DNA of 64,000 nucleotides from Xiphydria camelus. Taxonomy: Eukaryota > Arthropoda > Insecta > Hymenoptera > Xiphydriidae. Where the stretch lies: assembly GCA_963678675.1 (NCBI GenBank), contig OY783194.1, positions 11,500,607 through 11,564,606 on the forward strand, written 5' to 3'. A model generated the notes under the pieces. That model was not told where the DNA came from, made no database searches, and worked only from the letters and a program-made list of their open reading frames with translations. This document shows positions 1 through 10,765 of the stretch, one piece after another; the first letter of the stretch is position 1; every line of letters begins with the position of its first letter. The translations under genes were made by a program, and so were the position numbers.

Positions 1-600
1 AGTCTCGATGTCGCGGGTTCAAGTCTTGTCGGGATTTTTTTTTATTAACTTTTTTTATTCGATTACAATCCCTTCTTGTTATAGAAAGTGGTTTACATTA
101 TCGAATGAAATAAGAGTTTCAATTTTTTTTTATAGTTTTACGTTATTTTCTTCCTCGTTGAGGTGAACCAATATTATTGCCAACCAGGCCGTTTTTCGAA
201 AATGTCAATGAAATTTGCTTTCCCATAAAGCTTTTAAAGTGTAAATGTGCGTGTGGCAAAGTTCCATTCGTTAAATGTTCATGGTGTCAAAATACGGTGT
301 GCTTCAAATGTTTTTTCGACAATTATTATCCAAAATCATGTACAAAATCTTCGGCAGCTAAAAATTCCCATGACGAAATGTAAGAGTAAAAAAATGCAAC
401 GATGCTTCCAACTGTTCTTTCAAATAATATTGGTTCACCTCAACGAGGAAGAAAATAACGTAAAACTATGAAAAAAATTGAAACTCTTATTTTATTCGAT
501 AATGTAAACCACTTTCTATAACAAGAAAGGGTTGTAATCGAATGAAAAAAAGTTAAAAAAAAATCCCAACAAGAATTGAACCCGCGACATCGAGACTCCC
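1..600. repeat. Palindromic repeat with tRNA-like outer heads, cut by the window start
   Basis: Positions 1 to about 173 and about 426 to 597 are inverted copies of each other, for example gaggtgaaccaatattat at about 156-173 against its complement at about 431-448. The outer part of each arm carries a GGTTCAA B-box-like motif. The centre holds a cysteine-rich reading frame. The left end is truncated by the window, so the true left boundary is unseen. It could be a foldback element or two SINE copies facing each other. Confidence 0.75.
177..383 (+). pseudogene. Short cysteine-rich frame resembling the C-terminal zinc-binding tail of piggyBac-like transposases
   Basis: The 68-residue frame has closely spaced cysteine pairs (KCKCACGK, then KCSWCQ, then CFKCFF). 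This is the C-x2-C...C-x2-CF pattern seen in the cysteine-rich domain that ends many piggyBac-like transposases. The DDD catalytic domain is absent, so this would be a tail fragment held between the two arms of the palindrome. The first Met at 177 is only the first ATG in the frame and may not be a real start. Assignment rests on cysteine spacing alone; another small zinc-ribbon protein remains possible. Confidence 0.35.
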
Positions 601-632
601 AGCCCGGCAACTTAACCGTTGCGCTATCGAAG
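560..632 (-). repeat. tRNA-related SINE head (A box and B box)
   Basis: On the minus strand an A-box-like TAGCGCAACGGTTA is followed 35-40 nt later by the B-box-like GGTTCAATTC. A weak cloverleaf can be drawn: a CGGG/CTCG anticodon stem with loop CTGGGAGT and a T arm rich in G-U pairs. The acceptor and D stems pair poorly, so this reads as a tRNA-derived SINE promoter and not a functional tRNA. A second, partial copy (B-box half) lies at 1-35 in the opposite orientation. Confidence 0.5.
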
Positions 633-1219
633 CATTGGTGACATGACGTACGCCAATCCCGGAGACACTTGGAACGCGCGCGCGACGCGGTATCCCGGTC
701 TAAACGGGAGCGAGCCATGCTCTCGCCACTGAGGCCGGCGTAAGACCGGACCGTGTCCACACTGCATGCATTTGGCAACATCGCTAACCTCGCGTAGCTC
801 CACCCCCTTCTAGCGTTTTGACATTACCTCGTCTCACCGCTGCCCCGCAGGAGAAACTAGTGGGCCTGGTATGTCGGCCTCTTAACGAGGCTCGACTATC
901 AGACGAAAACCAACTTAGAGCCCTAATTTTTTTATATGATATACACGAATACTTTACACAACTAATACGGAAATTTGAGCAATATAGACCGTCTAGTTTC
1001 TTCGTTATTTTATTCTAAAGTTGACCACTTTTAACATATCGCCTTATGGGAGACGATTGTACTAAGGTAGATTATCACTGACGTTAACACACATTCCGCC
1101 AACTTTAGACTTCGAAAGACTAGTAATTTGACAGATGAAATATTAAGGATTATATAAAAAATAAGTAAATTAGGTTTTACCGTATGGTTGCAACGTAATA
1201 TTATCGTGAAATTCGTTTT
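633..1219. other. No gene seen
   Basis: This stretch is GC-richer up to about 900 and AT-rich after that. Short open frames here lack any recognisable domain. The part just after 632 may continue the SINE-like repeat. Confidence 0.5.
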
Positions 1220-1221
1220 TA

Positions 1222-1926
1222 CGAGGCTTGTCCAGAAAGTAAGTACCGTTTTAGAAATAAACACATACGCAATTTTTTTTTCGAACAAAATTTATTTTTA
1301 TAAGAAAGAGGACATCCTAAACTATTTTTCTACATAGTTTCCACCATTCTTTAGACATTTGTCGTAGCGAGAAACCAACTTTTCTATACCCTCTTCATAG
1401 AAAGATGCCGCCATTGACGAGAGCCATTGCCGAACACCGTCTTCAACGCCGTCATCGCTGTCAAAGCGTTTCACAATATCGTTCCGCATTTATTGTGTCC
1501 CCTCTGGGCAGAAAATCAACAAGCAGAATGCCCTTTCTGTCCCAGAACACAGTGCCGCCCGCTGCGAGCCTCGTCATGAACATTGGTTCGCCCATCATTG
1601 AATTGCCGAACCCATTTTCTTACCATGCCATCACTGATAACGTTTTGTCCATAAACTTCTGTGAGTTGACGATGAATTTCAGCAGGCTTCACATTTCTTG
1701 CATTCAAAAATCGTATTACAGATCGAACTTCACTGTCGGCGGAATCAGAAATTGTTTTAAACATTTTGAGTGAACACTAGCGAATGTAAACACAACAGAA
1801 TTTTGCCGAGATTGCGTCAGCTGTTCGACAATGAACCAAGGAGACTAGAGCACATGCGCGGAACATCGTCGCTAGCGCTGTGGCGGCGGTAGAACAAAAC
1901 GGTACTTACTTTCTGGACAAGCCTCG
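1222..1926 (-). mobile_element. Internally deleted mariner element, 705 bp, TA target duplication
   Basis: The terminal inverted repeats are identical over about 31 bp, starting CGAGGCTTGTCCAGAAAGTA at 1222 and mirrored at 1896-1926. Both ends are flanked by TA (1220-1221 and 1927-1928), the mariner target duplication. Inside, on the minus strand, lie joined pieces of a mariner transposase. At about half the usual 1.3 kb, this is a non-autonomous deletion derivative. The perfect ends suggest it could be mobilised in trans or moved recently. Confidence 0.93.
1327..1764 (-). pseudogene. Mariner transposase, three joined fragments
   Basis: The N-terminal piece (1764 to about 1560) holds the HTH region: EIHRQLTEVYGQNV, then KWVRQFNDGRTNVHDEARSGR, shortened here to the conserved linker. 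A second frame then continues with the catalytic-core motif FWDRKGILLVDFLPRGDTIN. A third frame supplies the C-terminus (DGVRQWLSSM, SFYEEGIEKLVSRYDKCL) down to a stop near 1330. The D,D34D segment between the HTH and FWDRKG is missing, and so is the stretch after NAERYCETL. The element therefore cannot make an active transposase. The HTH matches the widespread insect mariner type often labelled GVQW3-like. Confidence 0.88.
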
Positions 1927-1928
1927 TA

Positions 1929-2640
1929 CTTCGCAAACCATTAGCACGCCATATTAATGGTGAGAGACTTGGCAACACGGCAGCGAAACAGTTGTAATGC
2001 TCAAAGACCGAACCTTACCTGGCGTCCATTCAAATTGAGCGCGAAATTTGAAAGATTCGGAGCGATAAAAAAATTGTCCTTAAAATCTTTATCTAAGTTG
2101 AATGATTGTTGAAACGAAATCATGCCTTTACTTATACAACTCTTTTTCTTTTTTGACAAAATTTCCCTTTATACCGGCTTTGCTCGCGTCATCCGCCATA
2201 CTGGCCACTGTAGTTCACGCGTCATTGCAGCCAATATAAAATATCGCGGAGTACAACGTTGCCAAGAATACAATGAAAATTGCAACGCATAATAAAAAAT
2301 GTTTAAACTATAATCATATATCCATGATACTGAATTCTCAATCGAATAACTGTTTTATGTCTTCAGCATTCCCTATGAGTTGTTTTTATAGGTTTTTATA
2401 GATTATTTGTAATTTTTTATTTTTCTTTAAAATGTTAGACAAGAAGCCTCTGACAACGATTCTGGAGTCATTGACGCTCTAATAGTCAGCCATAAATTTT
2501 TCAATATTTAATTTACTAATGATTTTCAGCATGAACGATGCATAAAATGGGTTCATAATTCATTTAATTATTATTCCATAAAGTTTCAAATCGCTGTGAA
2601 AATTTTTTTTCAAACACATTTTTGACTCCAAAGAAACAGT
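1929..2640. other. No gene seen
   Basis: AT-rich sequence without a long open frame or obvious repeat structure. Confidence 0.5.
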
Positions 2641-2913
2641 CGATCCTCCTTAATACTACAACTAGGTAACTCAAATTTTCGGTATTTTCAGTTATCTATT
2701 TTGTACCCAACTTTGTGCACTCTTTTCGGTGTTACAACGAGATAAGGTCTGTCGCATATTTAAGGTTAGAAATCCAGTAGCTTATGCTTATGCTTATGCT
2801 TATATTATTATAGATACAGTCACCAAAGCGACTAATATACATCTGCATGCAATAAGTGCACAATTTGAATACCGAAAATTTGAGTTACCTAGTTGTAGTA
2901 TTAAGGGGACGAT
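2641..2913. repeat. MITE-like inverted repeat, about 270 bp
   Basis: The arm at 2641-2688 (contains TACAACTAGGTAACTCAAAT) is the near-perfect inverse of 2868-2913. The loop is about 180 bp and includes a short (CTTATG)n-like run at 2780-2800. There is no coding capacity. TTAA occurs inside both arms but the outer boundary is not clear, so the family is not assigned. Confidence 0.8.
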
Positions 2914-3000
2914 ATGTAGTAACAACTGCAAGCGTAGTCAGGTGTAATACACAAGTAGTACTTGTGTGGCTACCATAGAGAATGAATTGAAGCGTGCACC

Positions 3001-3267
3001 GGAACAACGATCTATGTTGCATTTCGAAAATTTTACAGAAACCAAGGAAAACAATTTAGAAGTTCATTTTTCATACTTTTACGTCAAAACGCGCATAGAC
3101 ACATTCCTGTAAATGCAAATATTGGGTGAGAAGTCTAAATTTAATCCCTTCCTTTACTTTAAAGAAGAAAAAAAATGTATACCATCTTTTTTTCTCCGTG
3201 GAATAACGATTTATGTAGTACAACATGAATCATTGTTCCATTGTAACGTGACATAAATCTTTGTTCT
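3001..3267. repeat. Left cluster of a 17-bp iterated motif (candidate transposase binding sites)
   Basis: Four copies: 3001-3017 and 3200-3216 (inverted orientation), 3223-3239 and 3251-3267 (direct). Each is a 1-4 mismatch version of ACATAGATCATTGTTCC. The 3200-3239 pair forms an inverted repeat. Confidence 0.7.
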
Positions 3268-3497
3268 CCTATAGCACTACTATTCATTGATCATTAAGCA
3301 CCATTTAAGAGCATTAAATTCAGAGAATACATGTCATATTAGTAATATAATGTAGTAACCTTTTGGTATTTATATTACGGTAAAATGTTATACAAAACAT
3401 ATAATTCGTATTATGATCAGGGCGCAAGAAAAAGAAGACACAAACGCTTTGTTGAACTTATTTATTTGGACATTTAACTTTTGTTATAAGGAATGAC

Positions 3498-5727
3498 TTA
3501 AATATCCTCACAAGCTATATTGTTATAAAAGTATTTGTACTTATCGTCTAAGTACTGAGTCATGTCCATTAGATTATCCGTTTTCTCTTTACTTATTTTT
3601 AAAGGTGCATCGTACAAAAGTGATAAAGCTGATGCACCAGGAACATTAATTTTATGTAACTGATTGCCACGCTTTCTCTTTATAATCTGAAACTGTTCCC
3701 ATGGGCGCATTATGTTATGGGACTTTCGGAAGTTTGCCACCATAGGATCATCACAAGAAGCTTTATCCACATTACCTCAGTAATTTTGGTGATGGTCTTA
3801 TTCATCATTTTTTCCAATCCACCTAGATCTTTAAAGTCTGCTCGTTGCATAAAAACGATTGAAAATGGTGAATTTATATAAGCCTCTGCTATTACGTCTT
3901 TCCATTCTAAGGGTATCATAACTTTTGCAGTTTTCTTTACTCTCTCAATTTGTGAGAAGTCTCGGTCGCAGGGTAGAAAACTATGTCCGGAACACAAAAA
4001 CTTTTGATGCACTTCCGTGAAATAACCTAACTGAATAATATAAAAATATAGAGCCACGATCCTCCAATTGTTATTTTGACCCACACACCTATCGGACCAA
4101 ACAATAAGCGTGCGTTTTTCACCTTTCTGCAATTTTTTAAAGTTATCCACAACGTATTTCAAAATACATGAGGCTACTTCTGCAGATTCTCGTTTTGCGA
4201 TGGTTTCATCCCATAGGTGCATAGTAGCCCTATTAGTTCCAAGATCGTGAATATTAAAATTATAACATGAAAGTTGTCGTTGGTAAAACATTGATGAATG
4301 CGTGAGTGTTGGACATAACAATACTTGCTGGAGGTCAACACATATAACAATAACATTCTTATTATTTATGGCAGTTTTCTTATCATCTTCTAAAAATGTA
4401 TACCCTACTTCAGCCTTACGATGGTGCAGTTCTCTTTCTGCGGAAATCTTTTTACGTTCTTCTTCTGTATTTGCACTAATCAATTTCATGTAAGTCAAAT
4501 CACAATACCTACATGTGTCTGACCTTGGAACTCCAAATCGGAGCTTGAAATCGTTATGAAAAATTTGTTGATAGGTGGCACGACTAATTGACAGGTTTGG
4601 ATATTGTTCTTTAAAGTGACGATACATTTTGCATAAATTTAAATCAGGACTAAGGCATTCTTTTTCAGTTCTTGTCCTTGAATAATGACTTGGTTGTTTT
4701 GGGAAACTGTTTATATGTTGCCTTATCAAATCTTTTTCGTTGTCCTTAAGAGCATGAGGTCGGTTTTTACGTCTGCCCCTTTGGTCTTTAGGAATGGAAA
4801 TGCCATCCTTAAGTTTAGATTGCAGTGTTTGAATGCGGCGGAATGTAATTGAGAAAGTGTCAAGCAATGTTTTCTTACACACCTGCTTATCGTTTATGTT
4901 ATAGATAAACGAAGCAAGTTTCTTGGAATTGCCGTCATTCTTTTCACTTCTTCTGCGTGCAGGCTCCTTTAACGATATACATCTTAGAAGATAAAGAGAT
5001 TGATCGTCATAATGTATTTTATGAAAATCATTGAACAATTTCATTTTTCTTTGAAGATTCAAATGAGCACATCCAACTTTTGAGCATGCAGGAGGAACAC
5101 ATATACAATCCTGAAATAAAAAATGTGTAGTGTAAAATAATGGAGCAAAAAATCTATTCTATTTTACACCTATATTTACTTTGAATTTAGCACCACTAGT
5201 GGTTTTATAATATGTCAAATTCATGCATGTGGCGGCGGATTTTAGAACTAAATACTTGTTATTTTATATGAATTTTTCTTTCCTTTTAAACACTATTCTG
5301 CATTAGAAAAAACAATCTTCACTCGAAATAAACTAACAACAAAAATGAAAATATAAACGTACGCAAATGAACTTTGTGGTTAGAAATTTCGAATTTCAAA
5401 AGTCGCACGTGATATGCACTACGGGGCTGTTCAATTCAAAATACGAAATATAATCACTGTTGTGCTTATGTATATGATTTCCAAGTCGTGAAAATAAAAA
5501 TAATATCAACATAGATTGTTATTCCGCTTACCAATGTTGGAGGCTGTTTTGAAGGAATAACCTTGTTCGTTTTTGGAAATATATTCATTTCCCGCATCTC
5601 TAAGGGCTTTGCGTTTAATGCACTTCCACTCTGATACATTTATTTTTCGTTTTCTTGATTTACTAACAGTTTTAATTACACCAGGTGACAAAGTGACGTT
5701 CGCGTTAGACTCCATTTTTGAAGACAT
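3498..5727 (-). pseudogene. Sola-like transposase gene, two exons, at least one frameshift
   Basis: Exon 1 (5727 to about 5532) begins MSSKMESNANV and carries the basic RKRKINVSEWKCIKRKALRDAG block, shortened: KRKINVSEWKCIKRKALRD. Its donor reads G/GTAAGC. The acceptor tttttatttcag lies before 5110. Exon 2 opens with a cysteine cluster (DCICVPPACSKVGCAHL), then HFKEQYPNL, VPRSDTCRYCDLTY, VICVDLQQVLLCP, IVWSDRCVGQNNNW and CSGHSFLPCDRDFSQIE. The acidic residues in DLQ and WSDRC are plausible catalytic positions. The simple splice is off by one base. Near 3770 the frame shifts into a 90-residue C-terminal piece ending at 3498. Full length would be about 600 residues, so the gene is nearly complete but broken. 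Confidence 0.7.
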
Positions 5728-5841
5728 AGATCATTGTTCCATAACAATCAAATTTCAGATGATAATAGCACCGCCATCTAGCGAGATATTACAAAAGTAG
5801 ACTTTGCAACGGATTTCAAATAGTACATAGATCATTATTCC
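5724..5841. repeat. Right cluster of the same 17-bp motif
   Basis: Two copies, 5724-5740 (exact consensus) and 5825-5841. The first overlaps the transposase start codon on the opposite strand, so a protein bound there could also affect transcription of the gene. Confidence 0.7.
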
Positions 5842-6240
5842 ACTTTTATCGCACTCCTGTCTCGCTCATGGTTTTTTTTCATACTAAAGGGACTCGAGCG
5901 AATTGCAGTCGTTCTTCCCTCTCCCTAATGGTACAGGCCATCTGCTCATCAACTCGTTTATATTTGTTACACCCTCGTAATATTTTTATCACATGTTCTT
6001 ATATAATATATGGGGCGGTCTACGCCAACTCACAAGCGTTCCGAACTTGGGTTCTTGAATCGCTCTAAATTTTTGTTTAAACACATCTTTGTGTTAGCTA
6101 AATATTTCCAAAAGGCATATTCGTGTTGAATAATAATTATTGTAGTATAGGCGAGTTTCCGAAGTATCGTGTATTTCCACATTCACCGATTTGTATCGCC
6201 TTAATGCGATGAGCTAGCAAAAAGTGTTTTATATATAAGA
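5842..6240. other. No gene seen
   Basis: Spacer between the Sola-like element and the next hairpin; no recognisable coding or repeat structure. Confidence 0.5.
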
Positions 6241-6454
6241 ACAAAACGTGTGGCCGCCACACGCGGAAGAAGTGAAACTTCGATACCAGTTTCTCTGAAT
6301 TTGATTTCGATGGTATTAGTTTCAATTGGCTCTACGAAGAAGCGTTGTAATAGACTTGTATAGAGCCAATTGAAACTAATACCATCGGAATCAAATTCAG
6401 AGAAACTGGTATCGAAATTTCACTTCTTCCGCGTGTGGCGGCCACACGTTTTGT
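6241..6454. repeat. Near-perfect hairpin, 94-bp arms, 26-bp loop
   Basis: The arms 6241-6334 and 6361-6454 are almost exact inverses. Each carries GTGGCCGCCACACGCGGAAG or its complement. A partial copy of the same arm lies at 16109-16147, so this belongs to a dispersed family. No target duplication was clear. Confidence 0.9.
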
Positions 6455-7060
6455 TTTTTTTAATCAGATACATCACTATTTGATTGTGTTAATTTAAATC
6501 TCTCTCTCCATTCTCGACTTCGTTCTGTACCAGTTTTAGCTATTGCCTTCGTCATCGCTTTCGTCATCGCTTTCGTTATCGCTTTCTTTACACGTTGCCT
6601 GTCACGAAACTCTTTTGCCCGTTGTTTTCCTGTTATACAAACAACTCACAACTAACTCTGCGCCCTCTAGTCTGGCTTCTCATATCATCTTACGGATACG
6701 CCAAAGAAAGGATTCTAAACGCTAGATTTATGGCGAGCCCGAACAGTCCTTAGTGGCGGTGCGACACTGCGTCGTCTCATTATATACCTAAACAATAGCT
6801 TTCATCGCCCCAAGAAACCCTCTCGAGCAACACAAACCAGACCCTCTCTGCACAGTCTCTAAACAGCGATTGATTTTTGCTTCATTTATTCTTCAGTTTC
6901 AAGTTAATAACTATAACAGGTGCGATAAAGAGTAGATCTTCTCGGGGTCGTAAATCTGGAAGACACTACTGCGAGACACGACTAGTGACCGAAAACGTGG
7001 AGAGGTGGATTTAAACCGTATCGGTTAGTTGAAATGATTTAACACTGCACTCACAATATT
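6455..7060. other. No gene seen; contains a 12-bp microsatellite
   Basis: At about 6547-6592 the unit TTCGTCATCGCT is repeated about three and a half times. The rest shows no recognisable gene. Confidence 0.6.
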
Positions 7061-7211
7061 CCCAGATAGAAAAGTGCTAAAGGATTAGTGCAGTGCCGCC
7101 AATATACCGCCAGAGTTGATGCAGACCTTGTCGAAGCACGTAGTTTCGGTAGAACCTGATATTTCTACCGTGGCATTGTACCGCAATTCTGGAGTAACTT
7201 TTCTATCTGGG
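7061..7211. repeat. Short MITE, 151 bp
   Basis: Starts CCCAGATAGAAAAGT and ends with its exact complement at 7197-7211. Non-coding, family unknown. Confidence 0.75.
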
Positions 7212-7502
7212 TTCTGGGATTATATTGGATTCAAAGAGATGCAGTAATTCCGTGATGTAGCCGTGGATTACAATTAGATACACTGCGAGGTTGTTTTAAG
7301 GGAAATGTGAGGGACTGCGAACGCATTCGCAACCTGCATTCACCAAGACATACCGCCCTCCTCGCCGTTGCGACCGATGTACAGATTAGATCTAGATTAA
7401 CGCGTAAAGGATCCCAACACTGTCAAACAAATTTGCGCAATGTTGCGTTGCACAGCTGCATAATCCATACACTTGGTTAAATTTTACTCAAACTTTAGTT
7501 AA

Positions 7503-7694
7503 CGCGCCCATACACAACACAACTCGTTGCGCAAACGTTCCCGTTGCGCAAAAGATTTCAAACATATTTGAAGTTGGTCAAACATTTGCGCAACGCATCA
7601 AACACCGCCATACATTGTCAAACAAATTTGCGCAACGCTGCATTGCACAAAGCTGCGTTGCGCAAATTTATTTGACAGTGTATGGGCCCCTTTA
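7503..7694. repeat. GCGCAA-rich MITE with imperfect inverted ends
   Basis: The ends read GCGCCCATACAC on the left and its inverse GTGTATGGGCCC on the right. The interior has direct and inverted copies of CAAACAAATTTGCGCAACGC, and a related copy lies just outside at 7425-7455. Non-coding. Confidence 0.65.
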
Positions 7695-7759
7695 CTTAGG
7701 TTGCGATAATAGTGATCGGTAAGAAATGACGTAGAAGTCCCCTTTGCGACGGAATACAT

Positions 7760-7918
7760 ATTTTGCGAGGCTGGCTCGCGAGGCCACCGCGCAAGGCAGC
7801 CTCAAGACATTTTTGCCTCGGAATATGTAGACAAACGAACGGCGGCAGCTTCACGAGGTAAGGCGATCCAACGCGAGGTATGCCTCGCGCGGCGGCCTCG
7901 CGATCCAGCCTCGCAAAG
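7760..7918. repeat. GC-rich MITE with ~35-bp inverted ends
   Basis: TTTGCGAGGCTGGCTCGCGA near 7761 is mirrored around 7887-7917 with few mismatches. Base composition contrasts sharply with its AT-rich surroundings. Confidence 0.75.
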
Positions 7919-8313
7919 TCGACACATGGCTTTAGTCAACGCTCGGTCGTGAGCGATGGAATGGGGAAGGGTGGAGAGCGGTGTAATAGGGCAGGGTCGA
8001 GATCGCTGTATGAGTGAGGCACATACGGTAGCGCTGGAGTGTGTGGGTTTCGTTACGGTTTTTCGTTGCATCGAGCGCGCTTTTAGTACCATCAGCAAAG
8101 AAGTTTCACTTCAAAAGAGTTTCTTATTTGATGAAGTTTTGAGAACAAAAATTAATTTACGGAAAAAAGCGTTGTTTACACTATATTACACGATAAAATA
8201 TCACATATCACCTTTTGCGTGAGCAATTGCGAAAAGGTCCATGTGATGGGATCGGTGGTATATTGAAGTATTCATCTATAATGAGCTTGCAACTCCCGAC
8301 CGATTACGAAATT
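7919..8313. other. No intact gene; may hold the 3' end of the mariner relic
   Basis: No recognised frame. If the adjacent mariner is complete, its 3' terminal repeat should lie here, but I could not identify the ends. Confidence 0.4.
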
Positions 8314-9415
8314 TTAACAACCATGGACCTTTTCGACTGGGCATCTAATCCAAATAATATACCGTCCATATTTATGAAATTCGTAAAGGCTCAGCAAAGG
8401 CGGGATAGAAGATTTTCTGTATGAACGATTCGCGAAAGTAAAAGTTTCATCTTGCATCTCGCATCTCCTCATCTCAAGGAAGTTATCGACCCATTTTTGG
8501 ACTTCTTCAAATGTTTTGAATCGCACATTAGGCAATTCGTTTTGAACTTTCCGAAACAAGTGAAAATCAGTTGGAGCTAGTTGTAAGTCTGCTGAATATC
8601 TCGGGTGTGGTACAACTTTCCATCCAAGAGCCATTAACGTATCCTTGACCGGTCAACCCACATGAGGCCTGCGTTGTCATGAAACAGTTTTACTGGACGT
8701 TTTCCTTTGCCAGTAATTAGACGCTTTTGGTCAATTTCTTGGTTTAGTCGTATTAATTGTTGACGATAGCGATCGGCAGTAACTGTCTAGTCAAGTTTTA
8801 GAAGTTCATAATGAAGTACGCCTCTCATATCCTACCATATACACAGCATGACTTTATTACAGTGAATATTGCGCTTTGGCGTCGATGTCGTCGGTTCGCC
8901 GGGGTCAACCCAATAATGTCAGCGTTTCGGAATATCAAAATAAATCCACTTTTCATCGCCGATCACAATTTTCCACAAAAAAGACTTTCTTTCTGGCTTG
9001 TTTTAAAGTCTCAAACATATGTCAAAATATGGCTATTTTTATTTGCTTGAGTCAAAGAGTGTGGCACCCACTTTGTTCCTTTTCGAATCTTTCCGATTGC
9101 TTCTAAGCTATAGGAAATAGTTTGTTGAGTTACTCGTAGCTATTCTAAAAATTGTTTTTTCGCCTGGCAAGAGTTTTCATCCAGCAACGCTTGCAGTTCC
9201 TGGCCGTCCACCTTTACATATAGGGGTCCTGGTAGGTTCACGGCCCCTAACATCAAAATCACCGTCTTTAAATCTCTTATACCAATACTCATTTGTACTT
9301 TTAGATGTAATGTCATCCCCAAGAACAGAACAGATTGATTCATATGCTTTTCTAACACTTTTTCCTCAATGGAATTCATAGCGAATGCAGTGTCTAATAA
9401 AGACCTTATTAATCT
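8314..9415 (-). pseudogene. Decayed near-full-length mariner transposase
   Basis: Reading the minus strand from about 9415 across several frames gives an almost complete mariner order. First comes an N-terminal piece with RHCIRYEF, YESICSVLGDD and EYWYKRFKDGDFDV. The linker follows (GQELQALLDENSCQ), then GKIRKGTKWVPHSLT. Catalytic-domain remains include a KLFHDNAG-like segment. The C-terminal piece at 8634-8440 has LGWKVVPHPRYSADL followed by PTDFHLFRKVQNELPNVRF, where PYSPDLAPSDYHLF is expected. Many stops and frameshifts make it clearly dead and older than the 1222 copy, which belongs to another mariner lineage. Confidence 0.85.
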
Positions 9416-9497
9416 GCATGTTTTATTCACAAAATTTAAAGGTTATATCTATGACTCCCTTATGTTTCGATACTATTGTACATAACAAGTGCCACCA

Positions 9498-9622
9498 TAT
9501 CGAAGGTATCCTGCCAAAAGGGCGTATCCACAAAAATCATGTTTTGGTTTCCTGCAAGAAGGGCGTATCAACCAAAACATGATTTTTGTGGATACGCCCT
9601 TTTGGCAGGATACCCTCGATAT
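9498..9622. repeat. Hairpin, ~53-bp arms, ~20-bp loop
   Basis: The arm 9498-9551, containing CTGCCAAAAGGGCGTATCC, is mirrored at 9571-9622. The loop includes a third, partial copy (AAGGGCGTATCAACC). A further tatcctgccaaaa fragment lies at about 9698-9710. Confidence 0.85.
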
Positions 9623-10527
9623 CATATGTGAGCGGTAACTTTGAATTACTTTTATGACACGAAATGGAAGTGTCCTAAAACGTATTTATACACCTAATAT
9701 ATCCTGCCAAAATTTTTGGTAAATCTTCACTACATTCTCTAGCGATTATTTATAAATTAACGGTAATTTAAGTCGAGTTTTTATCGAACTCTGATCAGTA
9801 TTACAATTCTACCCCATTAAAATTGTATCTGTTCTCCCTAACTGCAAAAACGACTATTGTCAACATCATCGCTGATGTTCTTCTGTTTGACCAATATTAA
9901 CTAGAGAAAGCGACGTTTGAATAGACGCTTGGATCTTTCGGATTCATATATCTTTCGGATATGTATATCTTTAATTTCAATGATTTAATAGTATCTCTTT
10001 CCATTACATCAGATGAATATGCATAAAACTACATAAAGTATAATAATTGGTCCGGTTTCCCGCTACCAATTTGCAGGGGAGATTGGGCGAGTAGCTGGAG
10101 AGGCGTGGTTACACGTAACGTCAGGACCCTCCACGTTATGCCATTTCGTCTAGCAGTCCCGGATTGTAGTAGAATGGGGAGAGGAGGTATGGCACAGTCA
10201 TTGTATTTTGTGTCCCTACCATGCTTCATAAATCAACAAAACAAACAGCACGTCGACGTGCAACGTACGGGCTGCCGTCGAAAATTCGATTCTGACTCCT
10301 AGCATCGTATACCCGTAACGGTGCAATTTAACGCAGTCATATGAGCGTGTTAAAATTCATGTTTACTGTTGCTGTGATACAGGTACATACAGATTTGCGT
10401 CCATTTATACGTAGGTATGTATTTGTAAGGACATCTAACTCTGACGATAAGGAGAAATTGAGCAGTTTTGTAAACAAAATGACCTAGAAACCAATTGTAG
10501 AACTACACAAGTCGAAAATTAATGTCG
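9623..10527. other. No gene seen
   Basis: Mixed-composition sequence; reading frames here are short and resemble nothing recognised. Confidence 0.5.
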
Positions 10528-10765
10528 TTAACCTTTTCGGTCATTGGGTCCATTTGAATGGACATGCTTTTTAAACAATTTCCACGTCACAAATTACAAA
10601 TAACTGGCGTCAAATCACCCGTCCATACGTATGCACATACATATATAATATGTATGTGCCCACGCATGGACAAAATGATTACACGCCAGTCATTTGTAAT
10701 TTGTGACACAGAAAACACCCAAAAAGCATGTCCATCCAAATGGACGCGATGGCCGAAAGGATTAA
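10528..10765. mobile_element. piggyBac-type MITE with TTAA target sites
   Basis: TTAA at 10528-10531 and 10762-10765 flanks inverted ends CCTTTTCGGTCATTGGGTCC and a mirrored TCCTTTCGGCCATCGCGTCC. The arms continue for about 100 bp around a short (TATA)-rich loop at about 10640-10655. TTAA with CCYTT ends is typical of piggyBac-derived MITEs. Confidence 0.85.

Larger units (their letters stand above)
3001..5841 (-). mobile_element. DNA transposon with Sola-like transposase, about 2.84 kb
   Basis: The transposase gene on the minus strand is flanked on both sides by copies of a 17-bp motif (consensus ACATAGATCATTGTTCC), with the outermost copies at 3001-3017 and 5825-5841 facing each other as short terminal inverted repeats. 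I could not identify a matching target duplication next to these outer copies, so the true ends may lie slightly outside. The assignment to Sola-like rests on protein motifs remembered for that group (DLQ, WSDRC-GQN, SGHSFLPCDRDF) and not on a search. Confidence 0.65.

Noticed and set aside
560..632. Functional tRNA gene
   Set aside because: The acceptor and D stems do not pair and it lies in a repeat arm; a SINE head explains it better.
7802..8222. Overlapping frames on both strands near 7.8-8.2 kb
   Set aside because: They arise from a GC-rich MITE and its flank; neither resembles a protein family.
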